From the NCBI RefSeq assembly GCF_029635795.1, contig NZ_CP114280.1:3162001-3226000 (forward strand): a stretch of DNA of 64,000 nt, read 5' to 3'. Of this stretch, positions 56,189 through 64,000 are shown piece by piece. The notes below the pieces were generated by a model. It saw only the letters and a list, made by a program, of their open reading frames with translations. It did not search any database and had not been told where the DNA came from. The stretch is from Dickeya lacustris. GTDB taxonomy: Bacteria; Pseudomonadota; Gammaproteobacteria; Enterobacterales; Enterobacteriaceae. Every line of letters starts with the position of its first letter. Position 1 is the stretch's first letter. Made by a program: the position numbers and the translations under genes.

Positions 56189-56213
56189 TGGGGATTTGTG
56201 GGATAAAGTGGTA
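56189..56213 (+). promoter_or_regulatory. MraZ operator repeats
   Basis: TGGGG-ATTTG-TGGGA-TAAAG-TGGTA shows TGGG[A/G] boxes in 10-bp register, as in the E. coli MraZ operator. MraZ represses its own operon at such repeats. The third box is degenerate (TGGTA). Confidence 0.85.
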
Positions 56214-56242
56214 AAAAAGGTCATGAAGGGTTAAATACGGTC

Positions 56243-56701
56243 ATGTTTCGTGGGGCGACGCTGGTCAACCTCGATGGCAAAGGACGGCTCGCCGTTCCTA
56301 CCCGATACCGGGATTGGCTTACAGAGGAAGCGCAAGGCCAAATGGTTTGTACCATTGACCTGCATCAGCCCTGCCTGCTGCTTTATCTACTGCCCGAATG
56401 GGAAATTATCGAACAGAAACTTTCTCGCCTGTCCAGTATGAACCCTGTTGAACGCCGAGTTCAGCGCCTGCTGTTGGGACATGCCAGTGAATGTCAGATG
56501 GATAACGCTGGCCGGATATTAATTGCCTCAACACTGCGGCAACATGCGGGTCTTACGAAAGAAGTGATGCTGGTTGGACAGTTCAATAAATTTGAGCTGT
56601 GGGATGAACAGACCTGGTATCGACAAGTCAAGGAAGATATTGACGCAGAGCAGTCGGCTCAGGAGCCGTTATCCGAGCGGCTGCGGGATTTATCACTATA
56701 G
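56243..56701 (+). CDS. mraZ: Transcriptional regulator MraZ
   Basis: MraZ is a DNA-binding protein that represses the dcw cluster. The 152-residue protein contains two AbrB/SpoVT-like repeats: residues 1-50 with [16 protein letters not shown], and residues 80-125 with [19 protein letters not shown]. It starts 30 bp after the last operator box and ends 2 bp before rsmH. Confidence 0.97.
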   Translation: MFRGATLVNLDGKGRLAVPTRYRDWLTEEAQGQMVCTIDLHQPCLLLYLLPEWEIIEQKLSRLSSMNPVERRVQRLLLGHASECQMDNAGRILIASTLRQHAGLTKEVMLVGQFNKFELWDEQTWYRQVKEDIDAEQSAQEPLSERLRDLSL

Positions 56702-56703
56702 TC

Positions 56704-57645
56704 ATGGCAGAAACGTTTAAACACACCACTGTACTGTTGGATGAGGCTGTTAACGGCCTGGGTATCCGCAGCGACGGTATCTATATTGATGGCACGTTTG
56801 GTCGTGGTGGTCACTCGCGCCTCATTCTGTCTCATCTCGGGCCGGAAGGTCGCTTGCTGGCAATTGATCGCGACCCACAGGCTGTGGCTGTCGCTCAAAC
56901 CTTTAACGATGAGCGCTTCTCGATCATTCATGGGCCATTTTCCGATCTCGCTGATTATGTTGCAGAGCGCGGTTTGACCGGCAAAATTGATGGCATTTTG
57001 CTGGATTTAGGCGTTTCTTCGCCGCAGTTGGATGACCCGGAGCGCGGTTTTTCATTTATGCGTGATGGCCCGCTCGATATGCGTATGGACCCGACCCGTG
57101 GTCAATCGGCGGCGCAATGGTTAATGAGCGCGGCTGAAGAAGACATCGCCTGGGTGCTGAAAACCTTCGGTGAAGAGCGTTTTGCCAAACGTATCGCTCG
57201 CGCCATTGTTGAGCGCAACCGCCTTGATCCACTGACGCGCACCAAAGCGCTGGCGGAGCTCATTGCGGCGGCAAGCCCGATACGGGAAAAACACAAGCAC
57301 CCGGCCACCCGTTCATTTCAGGCTATTCGCATCTATATCAACAGTGAACTCGAAGAAATTGAGCGCGCCTTGAATGGGGCGTTGCAGGTGCTGGCACCCG
57401 GTGGTCGTCTGTCGGTTATCAGCTTTCATTCGCTGGAAGATAGGATTGTGAAACGCTTTATCCGTCAGCATAGCCGTGGGCCGCAAGTGCCTGCCGGATT
57501 ACCGCTGACGGAAGAACAGTTGCGCAGTCAGGGCGGTCAGACGCTGAAATCGATAGGAAAAATGATGCCGCCCGAGGCTGAAGTTGCCGATAACCCGCGA
57601 GCGCGCAGCTCAGTATTGCGCTTTGCCGAGAGGCTCGCATCGTGA
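56704..57645 (+). CDS. rsmH: 16S rRNA (cytosine1402-N4)-methyltransferase
   Basis: RsmH methylates N4 of C1402 in the ribosomal P site. The 313-residue protein carries [12 protein letters not shown] and [14 protein letters not shown] (SAM-binding motif I) near residue 32. [18 protein letters not shown] is near residue 100, and [13 protein letters not shown] lies in the C-terminal half. It overlaps ftsL by 4 bp. Confidence 0.97.
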   Translation: MAETFKHTTVLLDEAVNGLGIRSDGIYIDGTFGRGGHSRLILSHLGPEGRLLAIDRDPQAVAVAQTFNDERFSIIHGPFSDLADYVAERGLTGKIDGILLDLGVSSPQLDDPERGFSFMRDGPLDMRMDPTRGQSAAQWLMSAAEEDIAWVLKTFGEERFAKRIARAIVERNRLDPLTRTKALAELIAAASPIREKHKHPATRSFQAIRIYINSELEEIERALNGALQVLAPGGRLSVISFHSLEDRIVKRFIRQHSRGPQVPAGLPLTEEQLRSQGGQTLKSIGKMMPPEAEVADNPRARSSVLRFAERLAS

Positions 57646-57965
57646 TTGGCAATGAGCGTCATTCTCTTGGCGGCGTCATTGCGGAAGATTTGCTGCGCCA
57701 CGGCAAGATAGCGGTACTGCTGCTGATAGCGGTGCTGGTGTCGGCGATTTTGGTGGTGACAACCGCACACCGCACGCGTTTGCTGACTGCCGAACGTGAG
57801 CGGTTGCTGCTTGAACGCGACGCTCTCGATATTGAATGGCGCAACCTGATTTTGGAAGAGAATGCGCTGGGCGATCACAGTCGTGTTGAACAGATCGCCA
57901 CCGAAAAGCTCCATATGGTGCATGTTGATCCGTCACAGGAAAATATTGTGGTTAAGCAACAATGA
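57642..57965 (+). CDS. ftsL: Cell division protein FtsL
   Basis: FtsL is a small bitopic divisome protein acting with FtsB and FtsQ. The 107-residue form begins at a GTG overlapping the rsmH stop and is shorter at the N-terminus than E. coli FtsL (121). One membrane helix (about 22-44) is followed by a leucine-zipper-like coiled coil and the conserved [20 protein letters not shown] to [15 protein letters not shown]. It precedes ftsI by 21 bp. Confidence 0.95.
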   Translation: MIGNERHSLGGVIAEDLLRHGKIAVLLLIAVLVSAILVVTTAHRTRLLTAERERLLLERDALDIEWRNLILEENALGDHSRVEQIATEKLHMVHVDPSQENIVVKQQ

Positions 57966-57986
57966 GTTAATAGGTACTGCTAAATT

Positions 57987-59750
57987 ATGAAAGCAGCGCG
58001 GCCAGGAAAGTTAAAGCGTCAGGAAGAACATGCCAGCTTTGTCAGCTGGCGTTTTGCGTTGCTGTGCGGGGGAATTTTGTTGTGCATGGTTGGCCTGATG
58101 CTGCGGGCCGCTTATTTGCAGGTTATTGCGCCCGATAAGCTGGTTCGTGAAGGTGATATGCGCTCTCTGCGCGTGCAGGAAGTCCCGACGGCACGCGGCA
58201 TGATAAGCGATCGGGCGGGTCGTCCTTTGGCGGTAAGCGTGCCGGTCAACGCCATATGGGCAGATCCAAAAGAAGTGAATGATCACGGCGGCATTTCGCT
58301 AGATACTCGCTGGAAAGCGCTGGCCGATGCGTTGGATCTGCCGCTTGACCAGATTGCCGCCAAGGTGAATGCCAATCCCAGTGGCCGCTTTGTCTATCTC
58401 GCTCGTCAGATAAACCCAGCAATCGGTGAATATGTTCATAAACTTAAGTTGCCGGGCATTAATCTGCGTCAAGAGTCGCGCCGCTACTACCCTTCAGGAC
58501 AAGTCACATCGCATTTAATCGGTTTTACCAATATCGATGGTCAGGGCATTGAAGGCATCGAGAAAAGCTTCGACCGCTGGTTAACCGGGCGGCCGGGTGA
58601 GCGGACGGTGCGTAAAGATCGCTTCGGCCGCGTTATCGAGGACATTTCCTCGGTAGACAGTCAGGCCGCTCATAATCTGGTGCTCAGTATTGATGAACGC
58701 TTGCAGGCGCTGGTCTACCGTGAACTGAACAATGCCGTAGCGTTTAACAAGGCGGAATCCGGTACGGCGGTGTTAGTGGATGTTAACACCGGTGAAGTGC
58801 TGGCGATGGCCAATAGCCCTTCCTATAACCCGAATAACCTGAGCGGTACAGCAACTGACGTGATTCGTAACCGGGCGATTACCGATATTTTTGAACCCGG
58901 TTCGACAGTAAAGCCGATGGTGGTGATGACGGCGCTTCAGCGTAACGTCGTGAAAGAGAATGCGGTACTCAATACGCTGCCGTATTACATCAACGGTCAC
59001 GAAATCAAAGACGTGGCACGCTATAGCGAACTGACACTGGCCGGTGTGCTGCAAAAGTCCAGTAACGTTGGGGTATCACATCTGGCGCTGGCGATGCCGG
59101 CCTCTGCATTAGTGGACACTTACTCTCGTTTCGGCCTTGGTAAACCGACCAATCTGGGGTTAGTCGGTGAAAGCCTTGGCCTTTATCCAAACCGTCAACG
59201 CTGGTCGGATATCGAGCGCGCGACCTTCTCGTTTGGCTATGGGTTGATGGTGACGCCGCTGCAACTGGCCCGCGTTTACGCCACCATCGGCAGTTTTGGC
59301 GTTTATCGCCCGCTGTCGATAACCAAAGTTGACCCGCCAGTCCCCGGTGAACGGGCGTTCCCGGAATCGATAGTCCGCACGGTGGTACACATGATGGAAA
59401 GCGTGGCATTACCCGGCGGCGGCGGCACGAAAGCGGCGGTGAAGGGGTATCGCATAGCCATTAAAACCGGTACGGCAAAGAAAGTCGGCCCGGATGGAAA
59501 ATACATCAACAAGTACATTGCCTATACCGCCGGAGTCGCTCCCGCCAGTAATCCGCGCTTTGCGCTGGTGGTGGTTATCAATGACCCTCAGGCGGGCAAA
59601 TACTACGGTGGTGCTGTATCGGCACCGGTCTTCGGCGCAATCATGGGCGGTGTGTTACGTACCATGAACATCGAACCAGATGCGTTGGCGAACGGCGAGA
59701 AAAGTGAATTTGTGACTAACAGAAAAGAGGGTTCAGGTGACAGATCGTAA
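57987..59750 (+). CDS. ftsI: Peptidoglycan D,D-transpeptidase FtsI (PBP3)
   Basis: FtsI is the septal transpeptidase and a beta-lactam target. The 587-residue protein has a short cytoplasmic tail, a membrane anchor (about residues 22-45), a dimerisation/pedestal region, and the catalytic domain. The SxxK motif is EPGSTVKPM near residue 307, SxN is KSSNVGVSH, and KTGT is IKTGTAKK near residue 492. It overlaps murE by 14 bp. Confidence 0.97.
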   Translation: MKAARPGKLKRQEEHASFVSWRFALLCGGILLCMVGLMLRAAYLQVIAPDKLVREGDMRSLRVQEVPTARGMISDRAGRPLAVSVPVNAIWADPKEVNDHGGISLDTRWKALADALDLPLDQIAAKVNANPSGRFVYLARQINPAIGEYVHKLKLPGINLRQESRRYYPSGQVTSHLIGFTNIDGQGIEGIEKSFDRWLTGRPGERTVRKDRFGRVIEDISSVDSQAAHNLVLSIDERLQALVYRELNNAVAFNKAESGTAVLVDVNTGEVLAMANSPSYNPNNLSGTATDVIRNRAITDIFEPGSTVKPMVVMTALQRNVVKENAVLNTLPYYINGHEIKDVARYSELTLAGVLQKSSNVGVSHLALAMPASALVDTYSRFGLGKPTNLGLVGESLGLYPNRQRWSDIERATFSFGYGLMVTPLQLARVYATIGSFGVYRPLSITKVDPPVPGERAFPESIVRTVVHMMESVALPGGGGTKAAVKGYRIAIKTGTAKKVGPDGKYINKYIAYTAGVAPASNPRFALVVVINDPQAGKYYGGAVSAPVFGAIMGGVLRTMNIEPDALANGEKSEFVTNRKEGSGDRS

Positions 59751-61239
59751 CTTGCGCGATGTCCTGACGCCGTGGGTCAGTGACGCCCCGGCGTGTGCGC
59801 TGCGGGAAATGACATTAGACAGCCGTGCAGCGGCTGCCGGGGATCTGTTTGTGGCTGTGGTCGGCCATAAAACCGATGGGCGGCACTATATTCCGCAAGC
59901 TATCGCGCAGGGTGTGGCGGCGATTGTCGCGCAGGCTGATGCCGACATGCCGGACGGTAAGCGGGTTGATATGCATGGTGTCCCGGTGATTTATCTCGCC
60001 AACCTGAATCAGCGGCTCTCAGAACTGGCCGGGCGTTTTTATCACCAGCCCTCATCAGCGTTGCAACTGGTCGGCGTGACGGGCACGAACGGCAAAACCA
60101 CCACGACCCAGTTATTGGCGCAATGGTGCCAGGCGTTGGGGAAAACCAGCGCGGTGATGGGCACGGTAGGCAATGGTCTGTTAGGGCATGTGGTGCCCTC
60201 AGAAAATACCACCGGTTCGGCGGTCGATGTGCAGCAAACACTCAGCCAACTGGTGGCGCAAGGGGCACAATTCGCGGCGATGGAAGTCTCCTCGCACGGA
60301 CTGGTGCAGCATCGCGTTGCCGCGCTGTCGTTCGCCGCTGCGGTGTTTACCAACCTGAGCCGAGATCATCTTGATTATCACGGCGATATGGCCAGTTATG
60401 AAGCGGCTAAATGGCAACTGTTCGCCGAGCATGCGTCTGGGCAGCACATTATCAATGCAGATGACGATGTGGGACGCCGTTGGTTGTCGCGCCTGCCGGA
60501 TGCCGTTGCGGTAACGATGGGCCCAGCAGGGCAGGCAGACGGGCATATTGAGCCCAGCCGTGCGCGCTGGCTGCGGGCAACGCAAGTGACCTATCACGAC
60601 AGCGGTTTTACGGTGCATTTTGATTCCTGTTGGGGGGCTGGTGTTATCAACAGCCGCCTGATGGGGGCGTTTAATGTCAGTAACCTGTTGCTGGCGCTGG
60701 CGACGCTGCTGGCGTTGGGCTATCCGCTGGCGCAGTTGGTGGAAACCGGGTCTTCGCTCCAGCCGGTTTGTGGCCGCATGGAAGTGTTCGTGGCCGAGAA
60801 TCGTCCGACGGTGGTGGTGGATTATGCTCATACTCCCGATGCGCTGGAAAAAGCGTTGCAGGCCGCGCGTTTGCATTGCCACGGCACGCTGTGGTGCGTG
60901 TTTGGCTGCGGCGGCGATAGGGATAAAGGTAAGCGGCCCCTGATGGGTGCGGTTGCTGAACAACTGGCCGATCGGGTGATCGTGACAGACGATAACCCGC
61001 GCAGTGAAGATCCGCATGCCATCGTGACCGATATTCTCAGTGGCTTGCTGGATGCCGGGCGCGTTCAGGTGATTGCAGGACGTGCGGAAGCGGTAACGAG
61101 TGCGGTAATGCAGGCCAGCGCGCAGGACGTGGTGCTGGTCGCGGGTAAAGGACATGAAGATTATCAACTGGTTGGTAATGAACGGCTCGATTATTCAGAC
61201 CGAATCACCGTTGCCCGTTTGCTGGGGGTTATCGCATGA
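59737..61239 (+). CDS. murE: UDP-MurNAc-L-Ala-D-Glu--meso-DAP ligase
   Basis: MurE adds meso-diaminopimelate to the peptidoglycan precursor. The 500-residue protein starts at a GTG inside the end of ftsI, as in E. coli. The P-loop is [12 protein letters not shown] near residue 110. The DNPR motif, in [12 protein letters not shown] near residue 415, is that of DAP-specific MurE. KGHEDYQ near the C-terminus is also conserved. It overlaps murF by 4 bp. Confidence 0.97.
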   Translation: MTDRNLRDVLTPWVSDAPACALREMTLDSRAAAAGDLFVAVVGHKTDGRHYIPQAIAQGVAAIVAQADADMPDGKRVDMHGVPVIYLANLNQRLSELAGRFYHQPSSALQLVGVTGTNGKTTTTQLLAQWCQALGKTSAVMGTVGNGLLGHVVPSENTTGSAVDVQQTLSQLVAQGAQFAAMEVSSHGLVQHRVAALSFAAAVFTNLSRDHLDYHGDMASYEAAKWQLFAEHASGQHIINADDDVGRRWLSRLPDAVAVTMGPAGQADGHIEPSRARWLRATQVTYHDSGFTVHFDSCWGAGVINSRLMGAFNVSNLLLALATLLALGYPLAQLVETGSSLQPVCGRMEVFVAENRPTVVVDYAHTPDALEKALQAARLHCHGTLWCVFGCGGDRDKGKRPLMGAVAEQLADRVIVTDDNPRSEDPHAIVTDILSGLLDAGRVQVIAGRAEAVTSAVMQASAQDVVLVAGKGHEDYQLVGNERLDYSDRITVARLLGVIA

Positions 61240-62597
61240 TCCGCGTGTCGTTACGACAACTGGCCGACATCCTTGATGCGCGTCTGTTGGGAGATGACCT
61301 TTTCGTTGATGACATTTCAACCGATACCCGCAAGCTGACGGCGGGTTGCCTGTTCGTTGCATTACGTGGCGAGCAATTTGATGCTCATGATTATGCCGAT
61401 GTTGCCGTTAAAGAAGGGGCGGCGGCATTACTGGTCAGTAAGCACTTACCTGTCAATGTGCCGCAATTGGTGGTGCAGGACACCCGGCAAGCGCTGGGAA
61501 CCATTGGCCGCTGGGTCAGGCAGCAGAGCCGTGCGAAGGTCGTCGCCTTGACCGGTTCTTCGGGTAAAACCTCCGTCAAGGAGATGACGGCGTCCATTTT
61601 ACGTCAGTGCGGCAATGTGCTGTATACCGCCGGTAATTTTAATAATGACATCGGTGTGCCGCTAACGCTGTTTCGCCTGACGTCAGAGCATGACTACGCG
61701 GTGATTGAGCTTGGTGCTAACCATGTTGGCGAAATCGCTTACACCACAGCCATGGTCTGCCCGCAAGCCGCGCTGGTGAATAATCTCGCCGCCGCGCATC
61801 TGGAAGGGTTTGGGTCTTTGCAAGGCGTTGCGCAAGCCAAAGGCGAGATTTTTGGCGGTTTGCCGCAAAGCGGTGTGGCGATAGTGAACGCGGATAGCCA
61901 CGACGAAGCGCGCTGGCAGCCAGCATTACAGGGTAAGACGCTCTGGCGCTTTTCACCGCAGCAGCGCGATGGCGTGGATTTTTATGCCAGCGAGATAAAC
62001 GTCGGTGCCAGGGGGACGGATTTTACCTTGCATACGCCGGTCGGTGCGATAGCGGTTACGCTGCCGTTACCCGGGCGACACAATGTTGCCAATGCGCTGG
62101 CTGCCGCCGCGCTGGCATTGGCTGTTGATGCACCGTTGGCGGCGGTGAAAGCCGGGTTAGCAGAACTGTCCGCTGTGCCTGGGCGTCTGTTCCCGATTAC
62201 GCTTTCGGCGGGAAAACAGCTGCTTGATGATAGCTATAACGCCAATGTTGGTTCGATGCAGGCCGCAGTGCAGGTGCTGGCAGAAATGCCGGGATACCGT
62301 GTGATGGTGGTCGGCGATATGGCTGAATTGGGTCAGGATGCTCAGGCCTGCCACCGTCAGGTTGGCGAAGCTGCGCATCAGGCAAAGATTGATAAAGTGC
62401 TCAGTGTGGGCGTATTGAGCGCGCTCATCAGTGAAAATAGCGGCGTAGGCGAGCATTTCGCTGATAAACCCGCGTTGATTGCCCGTTTGCACGCGCTCAT
62501 CGCGCAGCATAATACCCTGACGATATTAATCAAAGGCTCCCGCAGTGCGGCGATGGAGCAGGTAGTACACGCATTACAGGAGAATGCCACATGTTAG
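61236..62597 (+). CDS. murF: UDP-MurNAc-tripeptide--D-Ala-D-Ala ligase
   Basis: MurF adds D-Ala-D-Ala to complete the UDP-MurNAc-pentapeptide. The 453-residue protein has the P-loop [12 protein letters not shown] near residue 107 and [39 protein letters not shown] and the C-terminal domain follow. It overlaps murE upstream and mraY downstream by 7 bp. Confidence 0.97.
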   Translation: MIRVSLRQLADILDARLLGDDLFVDDISTDTRKLTAGCLFVALRGEQFDAHDYADVAVKEGAAALLVSKHLPVNVPQLVVQDTRQALGTIGRWVRQQSRAKVVALTGSSGKTSVKEMTASILRQCGNVLYTAGNFNNDIGVPLTLFRLTSEHDYAVIELGANHVGEIAYTTAMVCPQAALVNNLAAAHLEGFGSLQGVAQAKGEIFGGLPQSGVAIVNADSHDEARWQPALQGKTLWRFSPQQRDGVDFYASEINVGARGTDFTLHTPVGAIAVTLPLPGRHNVANALAAAALALAVDAPLAAVKAGLAELSAVPGRLFPITLSAGKQLLDDSYNANVGSMQAAVQVLAEMPGYRVMVVGDMAELGQDAQACHRQVGEAAHQAKIDKVLSVGVLSALISENSGVGEHFADKPALIARLHALIAQHNTLTILIKGSRSAAMEQVVHALQENATC

Positions 62598-63674
62598 TTT
62601 GGCTGGCCGAGCATCTGGTCAAGTATTATTCCGGCTTTAACGTCTTCTCTTATTTGACGTTTCGCGCCATTGTCAGCCTGCTGACGGCATTAATGATTTC
62701 GCTGTGGATGGGGCCGCACTTGATTGCCTGGCTCCAGCGCTTGCAGATAGGCCAGGTGGTGCGTAGCGAAGGGCCGGAGTCCCATTTTAGTAAGCGCGGC
62801 ACCCCGACGATGGGCGGTGTGATGATTCTGGCTTCAATCATTGCCTCGGTGTTGCTGTGGGTTAATCTGGCGAACCCTTACGTCTGGTGCGTGCTGCTGG
62901 TGTTAATCGGGTATGGCATCGTCGGGTTTGTCGATGATTACCGTAAGGTGGTGCGTAAAGACACCAAGGGGCTGATTGCGCGCTGGAAATATTTCTGGCA
63001 ATCGGTGCTGGCCTTGACGGTGGCATTTTCGATGTACGCCATTGGCAAAGGCACACCGGCAACACAACTGGTGGTGCCATTCTTCAAAGATGTGATGCCA
63101 CAGTTAGGGCTGCTCTATATTTTGCTGGCCTATTTTGTCATCGTCGGCACCAGTAACGCGGTGAACCTGACCGATGGCCTCGATGGGCTGGCGATTATGC
63201 CGACCGTGTTTGTCGCCGCCGGGTTTGCGCTGGTGGCCTGGGCTACCGGTAACATGAATTTCGCCAGTTATCTGCATATTCCCTACATTCGCCATGCCAG
63301 CGAGCTGGTGGTGGTGTGTACTGCCATTGTCGGTGCCGGTCTCGGTTTTCTCTGGTTTAACACTTATCCGGCCCAGGTGTTCATGGGCGAATGTCGGTTC
63401 TCTGGCTCTGGGCGGCGCGTTGGGAACGATAGCCGTGCTGCTGCGACAGGAGTTTCTGCTGGTGATTATGGGCGGTGTTTTCGTGGTGGAAACGCTGTCG
63501 GTTATCTTGCAGGTCGGTTCTTTCAAACTGCGTGGCCAGCGTATTTTCCGCATGGCGCCTATTCATCACCATTATGAACTTAAAGGGTGGCCGGAGCCGC
63601 GTGTGATTGTACGGTTCTGGATTATTTCGATGATGCTGATGCTCATCGGTTTGGTCACGCTCAAAGTACGGTAA
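62591..63674 (+). CDS. mraY: Phospho-MurNAc-pentapeptide translocase, apparent frameshift at Asp267
   Basis: MraY transfers phospho-MurNAc-pentapeptide to undecaprenyl phosphate, forming lipid I. Residues 1-266 read in one frame, with the DDYRK catalytic pair near residue 116 and [15 protein letters not shown]. The frame breaks at FMGEC, where [12 protein letters not shown] is expected. The rest, [20 protein letters not shown] to [10 protein letters not shown], continues in a different frame. Deleting one A at 63390-63391 restores the full 360-residue protein. The insertion falls in the codon of catalytic Asp267. Since MraY is essential, a sequence error is likely. Confidence 0.92.
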
Positions 63675-63694
63675 ATAAGGTACGGTAAACATGG
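63667..63694 (+). repeat. Short tandem duplication at the mraY-murD junction
   Basis: GTACGGTAAATAAG (63667-63680) is followed at once by GTACGGTAAACATG (63681-63694), the first ten bases identical. The duplication copies the last codons of mraY and separates them from the murD start. Confidence 0.85.
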
Positions 63695-64000
63695 ACTATC
63701 AGGGTAGAAAGGTTGTCATTATCGGGTTAGGCCTGACAGGGCTGTCCTGTGTTGATTTTTTCCTGACGCGCGGTGTTGTGCCACGCGTGGTGGATACCCG
63801 TATCAGTCCACCGGGCCTTGATAAGTTACCTGCCAATATTGAGCGTCACCTCGGCAGCCTTAATGAAGCGTGGCTGTTGTCTGCGGATTTGATTATCGCA
63901 AGCCCCGGTATTGCGCTGGCGACGCCGCTGCTGTGTGAGGCGGCGCAGGCGGGGATTGAAATTATCGGCGATATCGAATTGTTCTGCCGTGAAGCGCAGG
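63692..64000 (+). CDS. murD: UDP-MurNAc-L-alanine--D-glutamate ligase, 5' part
   Basis: Only the first 103 codons are inside the window. They begin [20 protein letters not shown], the Rossmann-like N-terminal domain that binds UDP, followed by [26 protein letters not shown] and [10 protein letters not shown]. This matches MurD, which adds D-glutamate to UDP-MurNAc-L-Ala. Position after mraY is the standard dcw order. Confidence 0.95.

Overview
The window is a chromosomal segment of a gamma-proteobacterium of the order Enterobacterales. From ribF to murD its gene order follows the E. coli 0.5-2.3 minute region in the same orientation: ribF-ileS-lspA-fkpB-ispH-rihC-dapB-carAB, folA-apaHG-rsmA-pdxA-surA-lptD, djlA-rluA-rapA-polB, dedA, thiQPB-sgrR-sgrS, leuDCBA, ilvIH-cra and the start of the mra/dcw cluster. 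A tryptophanase gene (indole production) inside a backbone that otherwise looks like a soft-rot enterobacterium suggests a Dickeya-like member of the Pectobacteriaceae. That assignment is inference from gene content, not from a search.

Region by region. 1-7.4 kb: riboflavin kinase, Ile-tRNA synthetase, lipoprotein signal peptidase, a PPIase, isoprenoid (IspH), nucleoside hydrolase and lysine (DapB) genes. 7.4-12.4 kb: carbamoyl-phosphate synthase, with candidate PurR and ArgR sites upstream. 12.4-17.2 kb: a LysE-type exporter, a YjjP/YjjB exporter pair, dihydrofolate reductase and a Tat-exported PhoX-type phosphatase. 17.2-24.2 kb, minus strand: lptD-surA-pdxA-rsmA-apaG-apaH, an overlapping outer-membrane biogenesis and housekeeping operon. 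24.4-32.7 kb: djlA, rluA, rapA, polB and dedA. 32.7-40.7 kb: the valine-attenuated ivbL-ilvBN operon, the TPP-riboswitch-controlled thiBPQ transporter, and sgrR with the divergent glucose-phosphate stress RNA SgrS/SgrT. 40.7-43.5 kb: tryptophanase with its tnaC leader, and a divergent Fur-type siderophore-interacting reductase. 43.9-54.6 kb: leuL-leuABCD, an acyl-CoA synthetase-like gene, ilvIH and cra. 54.9-64 kb: alanine exporter alaE, then mraZ-rsmH-ftsL-ftsI-murE-murF-mraY-murD.

Themes. Branched-chain amino acid synthesis dominates the middle: two acetolactate synthases (I and III) lie about 17 kb apart with the leucine operon between them. Three leader-peptide genes (ivbL, leuL, tnaC), a riboswitch and a regulatory RNA were read directly from sequence. 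Compared with E. coli, araCBAD, setA and leuO are absent from their usual places. The additions are ilvBN, tnaCA, the siderophore-interacting protein, the acyl-CoA synthetase, alaE, yjjPB and phoX.

Two conserved genes, pdxA and mraY, each carry an apparent one-base insertion. The mraY insertion falls in the codon of a catalytic aspartate of an essential enzyme, so sequence error is the likeliest explanation. I found no tRNA, rRNA, CRISPR array, insertion sequence or prophage, and no clear candidate for an entirely new system. The most interesting items are the diverged SgrS/SgrT, the extended TnaC, a palindrome-rich spacer upstream of leuD's end, and several short tandem duplications in 5' leaders.
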